NCBI GenBank assembly: GCA_029717555.1
Contig: JAMDHS010000056.1
Span: 84,082-148,081, forward strand
Direction of reading: 5' to 3'
Length of the DNA: 64,000 bases
Origin: Peribolospora baueri
Taxonomy: Eukaryota; Basidiomycota; Peribolosporomycetes; Peribolosporales; Peribolosporaceae
In this document: positions 11,834 to 26,746 of the stretch, in pieces
Layout of the letters: each line of letters starts with the position of its first letter
Numbering within the stretch: the first letter of the stretch is position 1
The notes under the pieces: model-generated
The model's input: the letters and a program-made list of their open reading frames with translations, nothing else
The model's database searches: none
Told to the model about the DNA's origin: nothing
Position numbers and translations under genes: made by a program

Positions 11834-12999
11834 TCAGAGCTTCTTGAGGATCTCCTGGGCATCGGTGACGGTGAGCTGCGAGGGCTGATCCCTGTGAGCC
11901 GGGACGAGGGAGGGCGAGGTGGAGGTAGATTGGACGGAATTGGATCAGATCAGGTGCGTACGGAGGAGACAAACTACACGGTGTGTACGACGTCACGGGG
12001 AACGAAACTCACTCGACGGCCACGTCCTTCACCTCACCGTTCTCGACGACCACGACGGCGCGCTTGGCGCGTTGGGTGCCGAGCAGGGGAGTCGCGTCAA
12101 AGACGAGGCCAAGAGACGAGACGAAACTGCCGGTGTCGTCGGCGAGAAACTCGACGTTCGACGGAAGGGACGGCGCAAGGTGCTTCTGCCAGGCTGCGCA
12201 CATCAGGTCGAAACGGGAGCGCAGGGAGCAGTGCAGACGGGTTGAGGTCATGAGGATGCCCTATGCTGCTGCCACGTCTGAAACGACCGACGCCGAGCAA
12301 GCGACTCACCGCCGAGCACTAGGGCGTCATTGACGGCGACGACGACGATCTTGTTGACGCCCTTGGCGGCGAACTCGTTGGCGGCCGAGATGTAGCCCGG
12401 GACTTGGTTGGAGCAGGTAGGAGTGAATGCGCCGGGAACGGTCACGATCACCGTCTTGCCCTGCGCCAGCTCTTCCGATGGGACTTGCGCACCGGGGTCA
12501 CCGGCCTTGGCGTCGGGAAAGAGAAGGGACGGTGTGAGATGCGCACGCGGGGAACCATGAGGCAAGGCAAGGCCATCCAATGGTATGCTCACCTTCTTCA
12601 GCTTGTAGCCTGCGGGCTAAAAGAAGCGGAACGAAAAGGACGAGCAGGAGAGTCATTTGAAGAGTCTACTCGACAAGCCGATCGATCGTGGACATCGACG
12701 ACACCCACAAGCTTGGAACCGGGCTTGATCGGAGCGGCGGCGGTGGACATGTTGACAATCTGCTGCCTGCGCAGGAGAACAATGCGATCGATGGTAGAGG
12801 GGCGAGAAGAAGTGACGCGAGAGACAGGTCCACAAAGGGGAGGGCGACGGCCGAGCAAAGAGAAGAGACGTTGACCGGGGGCGAGGGGGGTGGAGGCGGA
12901 TGCGGACACGGACGCGGGAGTGGCGCGCAGGAGAGGCGAAGAAGGCAACAGGAGACGGGAAGGGTAGGAGGACAAGGCGGTGAGCCGGGTTGCAGTCAT
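11834..12999 (-). CDS. Peroxiredoxin, Prx5/PMP20 (AhpC/TSA) type, with alternative mitochondrial start
   Basis: Thiol peroxidase. Exons, right to left: 12705-12999 (long start) or 12705-12750 (short start), 12593-12609 (17 nt), 12310-12505, 12013-12193, 11834-11891; phases close. The short form is 165 aa and begins MSTAAAPIKPGSKLVG; the long form is 248 aa. The peroxidatic cysteine sits in VPGAFTPTCSNQVPGY, matching P-x3-T-x2-C. Later family blocks are NDALVLGAWQKHL (across an intron), VEFLADDTGSF and SQLTVTDAQEILKKL. Only one Cys remains in the catalytic domain of the spliced protein, so a 1-Cys mechanism is likely. The 83-residue extension from 12999 (MTATRLTALSSYPSRLLLP...) is Arg/Ser-rich with no acidic residue for over 60 positions, a convincing mitochondrial presequence, suggesting mitochondrial and cytosolic forms from one gene. 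The 17-nt exon is the least certain piece. Confidence 0.88.
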
Positions 13000-13929
13000 G
13001 ACTGGATGCCTAGAGCGGACGGGCGAAGGAACGACGTACGAACGAGCAGAAGGACGGCGCGACGAAGGTAAAACGAGGCGCGAAGGTGGAGGTGGGAAAG
13101 GAAGCTGGGACGTGACTAGAAGCCCTGGGCAACGCTGGCTATCGCACGAGAATTGCAGGTAGGCGGCTTACCTTGGTAAGTGTCTTGAGTGTAGATGAGA
13201 GAACGACGGTGTGCGAGGTGGGAGAAGGACGGAGCGGGCTGGCTGCCGACGTGGGCGGGTTATGCTCCTGGCCGATCACTCCCCGCAGTCGACGCCTGCT
13301 AGCTGGCGTAGGGGAAGGTATGCGGCGGAGATGAACGGGGAAGCGCGGGATTCGGCGTTCGGGCCGCGGGTGCGAGGGCCGACCGTGGATTCGTGCGAGT
13401 CAAGGCACGCAAGGCCGGCGGCCTGCAGGCCGATCACATGGTGGTGATGATGGTGCTGCTGCTGCATAGCGACGATGATGATGATGGTGATGACCAGCTG
13501 CCGGCTTGGGCCACACTTGTCGGAGCTGTCCAGCGTTCGGCTTGCTGGCTGTCATTATCCAGCTGCGTGTCATATGTCGTCCCCCGCGATGGGCGGAGGG
13601 CCGAGTCTAGTGCGCCCCACGGAGCTTGGAGCCCCAAACTGAAATTCGACGGACGGAACCGTCGCTAGGACCGCTTGGACAGTGCGGGTGTACCTCTTAT
13701 CCGTGTCTGCAAATGCTTCCTGGAAAAACTGTCGGCCCTGATCGAGACCGCTGGCGATGCCACTGCTATTTCTCCCCTTCCTCTTCTTCCTCCTCATCCT
13801 TCAGCCTCCTCGCACCCTCCTTCGCCCCTCTTCAACGGCCAGCCAGCAACGTCGCTCGTTCTGGCTCCTTCCCCCCACCAGGCCTGGCTTTGTCCGTCGC
13901 TCTCATTTTCGCCCCTTCTCCGCGCACGC
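13000..13929. promoter_or_regulatory. Divergent upstream region of peroxiredoxin and MFS transporter
   Basis: About 930 nt with no convincing gene. Contains a GATGATGATGATGG/CATCAC-like triplet run near 13440-13490, and a CT-rich tract at 13750-13830 just before the transporter ATG that looks like a 5' UTR. No specific operator assigned. Confidence 0.4.
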
Positions 13930-16145
13930 ATGTCCAGGTCGCAACTTCAGCCAGCGACTCACCCGGAGGAACCCCAGTCCTCGATGTTTACGAGGCCTGG
14001 AGATGAGGCGAGGGACGTCGACGTCGAGGACAGAGGGAATCAGGCGCTGGACGACCCGAGCGAGGTCGTCGTCAGCGATGATCCTAACGACCCTCTGGTG
14101 AGCATCTTCCTTCATTTCCCCTTGCGCGTGCGTTTGGCTCGCGTAGGCAGGTCTGGCGCTCATGTCCATCCCTCGTTTTTTTCGCCGAATTCTCTCTTCT
14201 CCTGGCCACGCCCACCCCCGCCCACAGAACCTGCCTCTTTGGAGAAAAACTACCATCCTCTGCACCATCACGCTTGCCTCGTTCGTCGGCAACTACGTAG
14301 CAGCCGCCCACCTGACGGCCTTCCCCGAGGTCGCACAGTACTACGGCGTCGGTATCCCATCGGCTGCTAACGCCATCGGCATCGGCATCCTCGGCCTAGG
14401 CGTCGGCCCGCTCTTCTTCAACCCTCTCTCGCGCACCGTTGGCCGGCGTCCGACCTATATCCTCACCAGCGGCCTCTTCTTTGCCATCACCTTCTGGATC
14501 GCCTTCTCCCGGTCCTACCATTCCTTCGCCGCGGCCAGGTTCTTCGCCGGCGTCACTGCCTCACCCTTCCAGACGCTCGGCTCGACAACCATCTCGGACA
14601 TTTACAGGAAGGAAGTCCGCGGCTTCGCCATCGCCCTATGGTCTTTGGGCATTGTCGCTGGGCCGCTCATCGCGCCGTTCATCGGCGGTCTGGTCATGCT
14701 AAGACAGAAATGGCGTGAGTCTGCCCGCCGTCGCTCTTCGTCCGTCCTCCGTCGTTGTCTCGTATCCGCTCATTAAGATACTGGCCCCTCCCCTTTTCGC
14801 TCGTCTCTTCCAGAATGGCTCTACTATATAACCATCATCATGGCCGGCACCTGCTTCATCTCCTTCCTCGTCCTAGTCCCTGAGACGCTCTACACTCGCC
14901 ACGTCGTCTCCACGCAACAGCTCAAAGCCAAAGCCGAAGTTGGCTACATCGAGGATGCCAACTCCAAAGCTACCGCCGGAGGTGGCGTCTCCTCCATCTC
15001 TTCTTCTCCTACCTCCGCTGACGCTGGTGCTACGGCTCACGATCAAGAAGACCCTGAGAAAGGCGCGGAAGGCAAGGAGGCCGGGGAGACCGAGGAGGCC
15101 AAAGCGCTCACCATCGGCAAGCTCGGCCCGACCTGGATGCCCTGGTCGAGGCCAGGAGTGTTCGCGTACATGATCGTCAGGCCGCTCGAGATGAGCAAGT
15201 ACTTGCCCATCCTCTTGCCATCCATTTACTACGCCCTCGTCTTCGGCTGGAGCGTCGGTTTGGTAAGTGCTCGTGTCTTCCTAGGCTTTATTTCGTCCGT
15301 CGTTCTGGGATCGGACGCGTTCGTTGATCGAGCGACTGGCCGCCACACGCGAAACAGACCGTGACGGTGCCGCAAGTGTTCGCAAAGCCCCCTTACGGAT
15401 TCAAGCCGAGCATCATCGGTACCTCCTTCCTGGCCATGTTCATCGGCGCGGTCATCGGCAAGTTCGGCGGCGGCATCGTCGGAGACCGCACCGTGACCTT
15501 TTTGCAGTGTAGGAACGGAGGCGTGAGGGAGCCTGAGTTTAGGCTATGGGCCATGGTGAGTCGACTGGCTCTTCTTCTTTCCAAGCCGCTCCTCAGTCCG
15601 TGCCCATGCTCGACCTCACACTTTGGTATCCCACCATGTGTTTTTTTCTTACCTCATCCAGGTCCCTCCGCTTATCCTGCTCCCCCTTGGCCTACTCCTC
15701 TACGGCATCGGTATCAACGACCAAAAGCCCTGGCCGATGCCCTTAGTCGGCACCGGCATCTATTATTGCGGCGTCACGGCAGCGACGGGATTGATCCAGA
15801 CGTACATCGTAGACTCATTTGTGAGCGAGTCGATGAATGGAATTGCCACTTTCAACTTGTGAGTCAAAATTGAACTTTTCCTCCTCGTACGCTCTCGCTC
15901 ACCTTCTTCTTTCCTCTTCTTCTCCTTCCATCCGCTCCTTCACTCCAAGGTACAAATGTGTCTTCGCCTTCGCCGTCCCCTTCTTCGTCCCCGAGTGGGC
16001 GCTCGCCAAGCCGGGAGACGCGACCAAGTCGTATATCACCCAGGCCATGCTCGCCTTAGGCCTCGGCATCCTTCTCACCTTCGGTTTCATCCTCTGGGGC
16101 GCTAAACTGCGGAGACTGCAGCGCATGCCGACGCATCACCGCTGA
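13930..16145 (+). CDS. Major facilitator superfamily transporter, DHA1-like
   Basis: Proton-coupled small-molecule antiporter or uniporter of the plasma membrane or vacuole. Exons 13930-14097, 14228-14714, 14814-15262, 15358-15555, 15662-15858, 15950-16145 close in phase: 564 aa. An acidic cytosolic N-terminus (56 aa) precedes TM1 (TILCTITLASFVGNYVAAA). The TM2-TM3 loop reads LSRTVGRRPTYILTSG, the MFS motif A region (usual G-x3-D-R-x-G-R-R; the Asp is absent here). SIYYALVFGWSVGLTVTVP and VIGKFGGGIVGDR mark the second half, whose loop contains a second motif-A-like GDR. A long Ser/Glu-rich central loop (about residues 250-310) is normal for the family. The pattern IYRKEVRGFAIALWSLGIVAGPLIAPFIGG resembles polyamine/drug DHA1 carriers (motif C, G-x3-G-P-x2-G). 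Substrate cannot be assigned. Confidence 0.9.
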
Positions 16146-16856
16146 GCGTAGTGAGATCATATAAGATCGCAGCGAAGCGGTGGCCTGTCTCTCCCACCAC
16201 GCACTCCACTCTCCCTTTATCCCGTTCTCCCGTGCATTGCTAGTTCCTGTCCAGTCCTGTTTGTCCTGCCCTAGTCTGCTGCGCTCCGCTTCCCAATCCG
16301 ATTCTCACCTTCCGGTCGGGCCCATACCTATATCCTGTCCACATCTGTCCGTCCGTTTCTCCGGATCACCTGGCCCTCTCAAAGAAGCCAACCCAAAGTC
16401 AGCACGGTCTCGCACAATCGCGCTCGCTGCGTTGCGTGTGGCATCATCTATCCGACTGATATACCTACGCCTCCCAGGGCGTCTGGGTCGAAGACACCCC
16501 CGTCTCTAAACGGCCCCTATCTCCGATGAAGCCGAAAACAGGCAACGCGGAGTAAGTTGCAGATATCGGAACGACCACGTTGTCACTTGAACCATCCTGA
16601 CGAAAGCGTATCCGTCCTTCGGGTCGCACAGAATGGCGCGAAGGCGACCAGAATGCGTTGGAGTAGGGGGAGGAGGGGGAGGAGAAGGAGGGCGGAGGGC
16701 ATGGTAGATGGTCGAGGAAGACAGGTCGAGCGAGTGGAGCAGCGTCCCATTGACCATTGCTCCGTCTCCGGCTGCGGCGTCGCCGATACAACCCGGTCGG
16801 ACGATCGCCACCGTCGCTGTTGCACCAGCAGGACACACCGGCCACCTTCCATCACC
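16146..16856. other. Intergenic region upstream of SKN7
   Basis: About 710 nt holding the MFS 3' UTR and the SKN7 promoter/5' leader. The in-frame sequence upstream of the SKN7 ATG is open back to 16557 but is basic and atypical, so it is not taken as coding. No other gene seen. Confidence 0.5.
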
Positions 16857-19800
16857 ATGTCCGCCAATTACCCCACACCGTCGCACCGGGGCGGGGGATG
16901 GGCCCATGACCCTAACGCAGGCGTCCATCCACAATCACAACATCAACACCACCACCAGCCGTCACCCTGGGCCCCACCGCAGGACGCACAGCAGGCGCCG
17001 ATGTACGGGCAGCAAACGTCGATGTATGGCCAGCAGCCGGACATGGGCAATCAGGACGCCCATATGTTCTCCCAGCAACACCACCTCCAGCAGCAGCAGT
17101 ACTACCAGCTGCCAGCGCACGACCAGCAGCCCCAGCCAGGTCAGATACATCACAACCAGGCGTCCACCCAGCACCAACCCACTCCGATCGCCGCCGCTCA
17201 GCAACAGCAGTTCTACCCTCCCCAACCGCATGGACGACATCCCCTCCCCGTGCATGCGCCTTATCAGCCCCTCGAGCAGCTGCCGTACCATCTTCATCCC
17301 ACCGCCGCGACGACGGCTCAGCAACATTACGACCAGATCTCCTCGCGCTCGGCCCCACGAGACATCGCTCACAAGCGGGCGCCTGCACCCACGACGACCG
17401 TGACGGCGACCAGGAGACACAAGAAGGGCGCGACCGCAGGAACGGCGAAGGGATCCGGGTCGGCAGTGCCGTCCGGTTCAGGATCTGTGCCGTCCACCTC
17501 CTCCGGCGCGGCGGTGGAGGGCGCGCAAGATGGAGCAGGGGAGGGGTATGAGGAGGGGGTCGCAGAGGGTAAGGCGCCAGGGACGGGGACTACGAGCGAT
17601 TTTGTGAAGAAGCTATACAAGTAAGCTCGTGTTTGCATTTCTGCCTTTCCTCTTTGCGCGCGCGATCGAATGGGTTGGAGTCGTAGATTGGCCGTCGATC
17701 CTTTCCAATGGCCTAGGAAGGGAATTGGTGGACCTGACACTCCGTCTTCTTTAACCCCCGTCATCACTCGGTAGGATGCTTGAAGACCCCTTGTATGCGC
17801 ATGTTGTTTCCTGGAATTCGACAGGCGAATCTTTCATCGTCAAGGCAAGTCTTTCCTCGAGTTGTTCGTGCCGTGGCTGTCGCTTTTCGCAAGTCACTCA
17901 TCATCTTTCAACCCTGACCTCGCCTTGTTGTTGGTCCGCTCCTGTAGGATATGAACGACTTCACCAAGTTGGCTCTACCTCGACACTTCAAGCATTCGAA
18001 TTTTGCGTCATTCGTCCGTCAGCTCAACAAGTACGATTTCCACAAGGTCAAGAGTGGGGAGGAAGGTGCTTCCCAATATGGAGAGCACGTGAGTATTCGC
18101 CGTGTCCCTAGTCTTTGCGTTTTTTATGGTCATGGGGCACCTAACGGGCTCATAAATATGTTTTCCGCGCCGACATGCTTTGTACGACTAGAGCTGGGAG
18201 TTCAAGCACCCCGATTTTCAGTGCGACAAGAAGGAGTTGTTGGAGAACATTAAGGTACAAGCTTAACGCCGCCGATAAATGCTCTTCACACGCCTTATTA
18301 ACCGTCTTCATCTTTTTCCGTCTTTTTAGCGTAAGGTGCCATCACAGAAAAAGGCGAAGTTGCTGGATGCGGGGTCCGATGGCGCGCAAGAGGGTCCATC
18401 TGTACCGCTCTCAACTCCTTCCACCGAGCTTGCTCAGGCCGCCACCGCTTACAACGAGCTCAAGGCACAGGTGGAAAGCCTGACGAGAATTCAGGACACG
18501 ATGAACACCCATATTTCGACTCTTACCAAGAACTATCAGGGTGTCATTGGCGAGATGTTGACTTTCCAGAGAAACATGATCGTGAGTTGCTGTCTGCTGT
18601 CTGCTGTTTGCTCGGCTCCTCGGGTTCTCTCCGGTTTAAGTCGTCCAGTGCTGACGGCCTCCTGCTATAATCCGGCGCGTCTGTGATCCTCATCCTCCAG
18701 GCGCAAGATCAACTTATGCAGAATCTCATACAATATCTCGCCAACCTGGAGGCTGGTGAGTCGTTGGTTGTGCTCGCCTTTCGTCTATGACAATCCGTGG
18801 CTCACGGCTTTCTCTTGTACCTCGATGCCCACAGACAGAAAGGTCGATACCTCCATCGCCGCAGGGGGCAGTGTCTCCAGCATTGAGAGCACACCCTTCG
18901 TGCCGTCGGACGAAGCTCAGGAGCTCATCACGTCATACACAGACGTGGCTCGTGCCAGTTTTGCCCAGATGAACGAGATCGCACGAAGAGCATCCCTCTC
19001 CAACTTTATCGGCCCGTCGCAACCGAACCACCATTCGTCTCACCCGCAGTTGCCGTCGTTGGATCAGCAGTCGCATGACCAGCACTTGTCCGACTTCCAT
19101 GCTCCGTTCGACGACTCCTACCAGCCGCATACGACCTACCAGTCAGCCCCTCACTCGGCCGCGAGTGCCGAATTTTCAAAGTCCCCTCAAAGCGCAGATT
19201 CCGCCATGTCAGCGGCGGACACGCCCCATGACCTGGCCTCTCATCACCAGTCACAGGGTCAACAGCAGCGTCCGCACGGTCTGCCTCCGCATCAACACCA
19301 GCAGCATTCGTCGAGCTCGATTAGAGCGGAAGGGCCACCGAAGGTACCTTCCTCAGAGACCGACGGCGGCAAGCTTCCGGCTTTTTACATACACCCGCCG
19401 CACTCCAACTTGTCTGATAATACGCAAGACATGTTGGATCCGCTCGGTTCGGCGGGTGAGGATCCCAATGCTGCCAACGCGGCGGGAAAGGGCGGGTTGC
19501 GTGTGTTCACCGTCGGGACATTGATGCCGAAGAGGGAGTCTGAGGATCCTTCCTCTCCTCAGCGAGCGAGTCCCGGCGCGGGAGCGAAGGGCGCGTCGAC
19601 TGGCGGAAGACGAGCGAGCGCGACTCCGAGAGGGGATGACCAGCCCTTCGGGATCATGGTCCCGCACCTTGACGAGCTTCCGAGCAGTATGCCGCGACTA
19701 GACGCGACCACACCGCAAGCCAGTCCTAGCGGCGCTGGTGCCACGGCAGGGGCAAACCCATTTCATCCCCAGCAAAGCAAGGATGGGACAAGAACAACGC

Positions 19801-21029
19801 CTGATGAAACGGAAGAAGGCTATGACAGCGGTACCAAGACCTTGCGCGTGCGCCGCTCCACCTACGTTCCCGGTTGGGCGGTGCCACCCAAAGTGCTCCT
19901 CGTGGAGGATGACGCGGTTTGCCGTAAGCTGAGCTCCAAGTTCTTGCAAGTGTTCGGGTGCGAGATCGATGTCGCTGTCGATGGCGTGAGCGCCGTTAAC
20001 AAGATGAACCTAGAGAAGTACGATTTGGTGCTCATGGTGAGTGATGTGAATCATCATTCGCGTTGCTGAATGAAGCGGAGGGCATTGTTGGTCACCCTTT
20101 GGCTGATGTCTCTTGTACCCTTCTGATTCCCCTTCTGCGGTGGTTCACAGGACATTGTCATGCCCAACCTCGACGGCGTGTCAGCCACTTCTCTCATTCG
20201 GCAATTCGATCCCATGACGCCCATCATCTCCATGACGTCCAACTCGAACCCGAACGAGATCTTGACGTACTTTTCTCATGGTGAGTCCGCGGCTGGGGAT
20301 TCGCGAAAGCCTATCGTCCTCGGCAGGTGTTCACTGTTTCCCACGATGCGCGTCCTCGACCTACAGGCATGAACGATATACTCCCCAAACCTTTCACAAA
20401 GGAGACGCTGTTGAATATGCTCGAGGTGAGTGTTGTCGATTTGCATGTGTGCCATTAAAGGCGCAATCTCGCCTCACTTCTCAGCTTTCCTTCCTCTGGC
20501 TCGTTCCTGTCCACAGAAACACCTCATCCATCTCAAGACGATGAAGCAAATGGCGGAGATCCCGAAAGCGCTCGGGTTGCCTCCATTATCGGAGGATGTC
20601 CTGCAAGAAGCACTTACGACGGCCGCCGCGTCGTCGCATGCGAATGGAGGAAAGCCGCCAACGCCGCTGGCAGCCGGACTTCATTCTGGCAGCGCGGAGT
20701 CCGGCAAGGAGGCCACGCCGCAAGGCGAAGAGGTGGTCAATCCGCTGGCCGGCATGGGCTTCAGCGACGATGAGTACGTGACCATGCTTCAGAGCCTCAT
20801 CGCCGCCGGCGCCGTCTCGGACAATTTCTCCAACCCGGCCTCTGCCGCCGTCTCTGCCAGTCTCGGCAGCATGGGGTCCGGATCTTCTTCGGGCAGAGGC
20901 AACGTCGGCAATGGCGGTGCGCCCGGACCGAGCTCGCTCAAGCGCCACCCTTCTAGTGGGATGCCTAGTGGCGTTGAGACGGAGCGTGCTGAAGGGCGCA
21001 AACGAAACAGGTCTGAAGAGATGGCATGA
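16857..21029 (+). CDS. SKN7: SKN7 stress response regulator: HSF-type DNA-binding domain, coiled coil, receiver domain
   Basis: Nuclear transcription factor of the oxidative and osmotic stress response, acting as output of a histidine phosphorelay. Ten exons: 16857-17620, 17775-17844, 17948-18088, 18192-18254, 18330-18581, 18701-18755, 18835-20036, 20151-20280, 20367-20425, 20517-21029; phases close to give 1082 aa. A Gln/His/Pro-rich N-terminus (about 250 aa) precedes the HSF domain (residues about 252-350), with [20 protein letters not shown] and the recognition segment [20 protein letters not shown] coiled coil follows ([18 protein letters not shown]). The receiver starts near residue 800 with [19 protein letters not shown]. 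The phospho-acceptor Asp is the first residue of exon 8 ([14 protein letters not shown]), with the switch Thr in [11 protein letters not shown] and the conserved Lys in LPKPF. The intron 17845-17947 uses a GC donor. Longer than yeast Skn7 because of disordered linkers. Confidence 0.96.
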
Positions 21030-21698
21030 TCGCGAACGCGCGCACCTTGGCGGGTGTAGACGGATGGATAGCAGTACATGGACATTTTTTCTTCGTTATC
21101 TTGGGCTTTTTTTTCGCTTTGTGCTTTGCTCGTTCTAGCTCAGGTCTCTCCAGTCACCCGTTCCCTCCTGCCTAACATACTGGTCTCCCGCCGCCTTCGT
21201 CTGCCAGTGCGGCATTCTCGGCGCTTAGTCCCTTCTTCCTGTCCTTTTTCATACTCGGGTCTTACTCGTGGTGTGTGTGCGTGTCTCTCGTGCGCTTGGG
21301 ATAGCTTCACCCTCGTCGGCTCTTATCTCATCCTCCGGCCTACTTCTTTAGTTGTCACATCTGCTTTCCCCAGCCTTTTCTTCCTCCCCCCTGCTCCTCG
21401 GTCGTCGGATGGTCCGCCCTCACCCTTGATTGGTGCAAGGGAGGCACGTAGATGTTCTGCCTGTATCACCATTTCGCTCTCCACCTCGGTCTCGGTTCGG
21501 TTCGGCGCTGTGCTGGTGCCACATGTCATGTCGTGTTGTGCCTTATTTAGTATGAGAAGATCATGCTTGCCCTCCTTTGCTCGTGTCCTTTCACTCATTC
21601 TCTCGTGCCACGACGCCCGACGCACGAAGTCGAGGTAACGGTTGTTAGCCAAGCGGCAAAAATATGTGGGGTGGCAAGCGCAGAAATAATTTATGTCC
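21030..21698. other. SKN7 3' UTR and spacer to the tRNA gene
   Basis: CT-rich 670-nt region without a convincing open frame on either strand. Probably the SKN7 3' UTR followed by the upstream flank of the tRNA. Confidence 0.5.
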
Positions 21699-21813
21699 GC
21701 CGGAGTGGCCCAGCGGGTAGAGGCACGGTCCTTATAGAGTCGCATTTCCCCTTTTGGGAAAGCGTCTATACACTGCAAGGCCGCAGTCGTGGGTTCGAGC
21801 CCCACCTCCAGCA
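21699..21813 (+). tRNA. tI(UAU): tRNA-Ile (anticodon UAU) with a 41-nt intron
   Basis: Folds by hand into a class I tRNA. Acceptor GCCGGAG pairs with CTCCAGC (one C-A mismatch at the third pair), with discriminator A at 21813. The D arm is GCCC...AGGC. The anticodon stem is CGGTC (21726-21730) with GGCCG (21779-21783); loop CTTATA plus A gives anticodon TAT at 21733-21735 with A37. Variable loop CAGTC. T arm GTGGG-TTCGAGC-CCCAC (21789-21805), which includes a B box GGTTCGAGCCC. The intron 21737-21777 sits one base 3' of the anticodon, the canonical position, and contains CTATA, able to pair with the anticodon as in other eukaryotic pre-tRNAs. A T5 terminator follows. Yeast tRNA-Ile(UAU) also has an intron and a similar 3' half, from family knowledge. 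Confidence 0.88.
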
Positions 21814-21820
21814 CTCCACA

Positions 21821-21825
21821 TTTTT
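21821..21825 (+). terminator. Pol III T-run terminator of tRNA-Ile
   Basis: Five consecutive T, eight bases after the tRNA discriminator base, as expected for RNA polymerase III termination. Confidence 0.75.
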
Positions 21826-22105
21826 GACATATTTACCCACGTTTCTTTCCACAGCCGTAACTTGCGCACACAAAAGCGTATTTACTTATTTTTTTTTCTA
21901 TTCTTTTTGTCGCCGAGTCCCATTCCGTTCCTCACTGCCACTCCGCCGGTTTCTAAAACCTTCTCAAGCGCCATCCTATGTTCGAAAACGTTGAAATGGG
22001 ACAAAACTACTGTACACGAACGGCTTGCGAGCAAGGCCAATGGTCTAAGGTCCTATCCTATCGGTACAATGGGTGGAGGCAAGTCTGTCCCGGATGTCGC
22101 CGTTT
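21826..22105. other. Spacer between tRNA-Ile and the MYST gene
   Basis: About 280 nt, T-rich near 21885-21915. Presumed 3' UTR of the MYST gene. No feature recognised. Confidence 0.4.
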
Positions 22106-25931
<3,826 letters not shown>

Positions 25932-26338
25932 GCTCGCTTTTTCCGTCGATCCATTCGCAGACGTGGTGGCACGCGTGATCGTGAATTCGCGGGACGCCGA
26001 CGCGCCTCGGGACGGCCCGAGGAAAGAGCGAAGGTAGTCCAGCTTGGCTGCGGGCTCCAATCCGGAGCCCTGACCATGTGCGGACAAGACGGAAGAGGGG
26101 GGTGAGAGGTGTATGGGCGATATGACGAGCGGACAACTGGCTGCCGCTTTGCCGTCCGCCGAGCGCTGGACTGCTTGGGAGGGAGGGGGGGGGGGGGAAA
26201 ACCGAAAGCACGTGACTTTGCCACTTGCGATGCGAGTCGCTCTTTGCACGTGAGCGCACGTGATCTGGTCATTCCACCCACTTTCGTTCCATCCAGTTGA
26301 GCGCATGGTGTTCACATCACGAACACGGCATATCAAAG
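25932..26338. promoter_or_regulatory. Divergent promoter region of MYST and small helical protein
   Basis: Contains a run of G (26181-26200 region) and several CACGTGA/CACGTG-type E-box-like words at 26211-26262 (three GCACGTGA copies on the + strand within about 50 nt). These are candidate bHLH/bZIP sites upstream of the + gene. Binding not demonstrated. Confidence 0.4.
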
Positions 26339-26746
26339 ATGTCATCCGCCCCACCACCGACAGCGGCAGAGACAGCAGAGCTGGAAGCGCTGCGCACCAT
26401 GCGCGCGTCGCTGCAGTCGCTGAAATATTTTTCCGACGGTCTGTTGAAGGACTTGGAGGTCGCGAGGGCTAATTGGCGCGGTCTGGATGGTGAGCGCGTA
26501 ACGAACGCGCTGCTGTGTTCAGGACGAGCGAGGCTGATCGTTTCGGCTAAAGGCCAATTTTCCGCGAACGCCGTCCGGATTGACAAGTCCGTTTCTTTTC
26601 TTTTCTGCATCGCTCTTTGAATCTCGTCAGAGGTTAGCCGAGCGTATTCGGACATCCGGTCGACGACGAGCGCGAGTGCAGGTGCCGAGGCGACTCGGAG
26701 CGGAAACTCTACTTCGGCTGGTACTGGCCGTACCAACCCATCCTGA
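26339..26746 (+). CDS. Small helical (coiled-coil) protein, 88 aa, unidentified
   Basis: Two exons, 26339-26489 and 26631-26746, phase-consistent with a GTGAGC donor and CGTCAG acceptor. The protein opens MSSAPPPTAAETAELEALR and continues as a predicted long amphipathic helix (TMRASLQSLKYFSDGLLKDL, then NWRGLDEVSRAYSDI), ending in a Ser/Thr/Gly-rich tail. Size and helix pattern are reminiscent of small DASH/kinetochore subunits such as Dad2, but I see no diagnostic motif and do not assign it. The ATG has a good context (AAAGATG) and lies 408 nt from the divergent MYST start. Confidence 0.6.
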
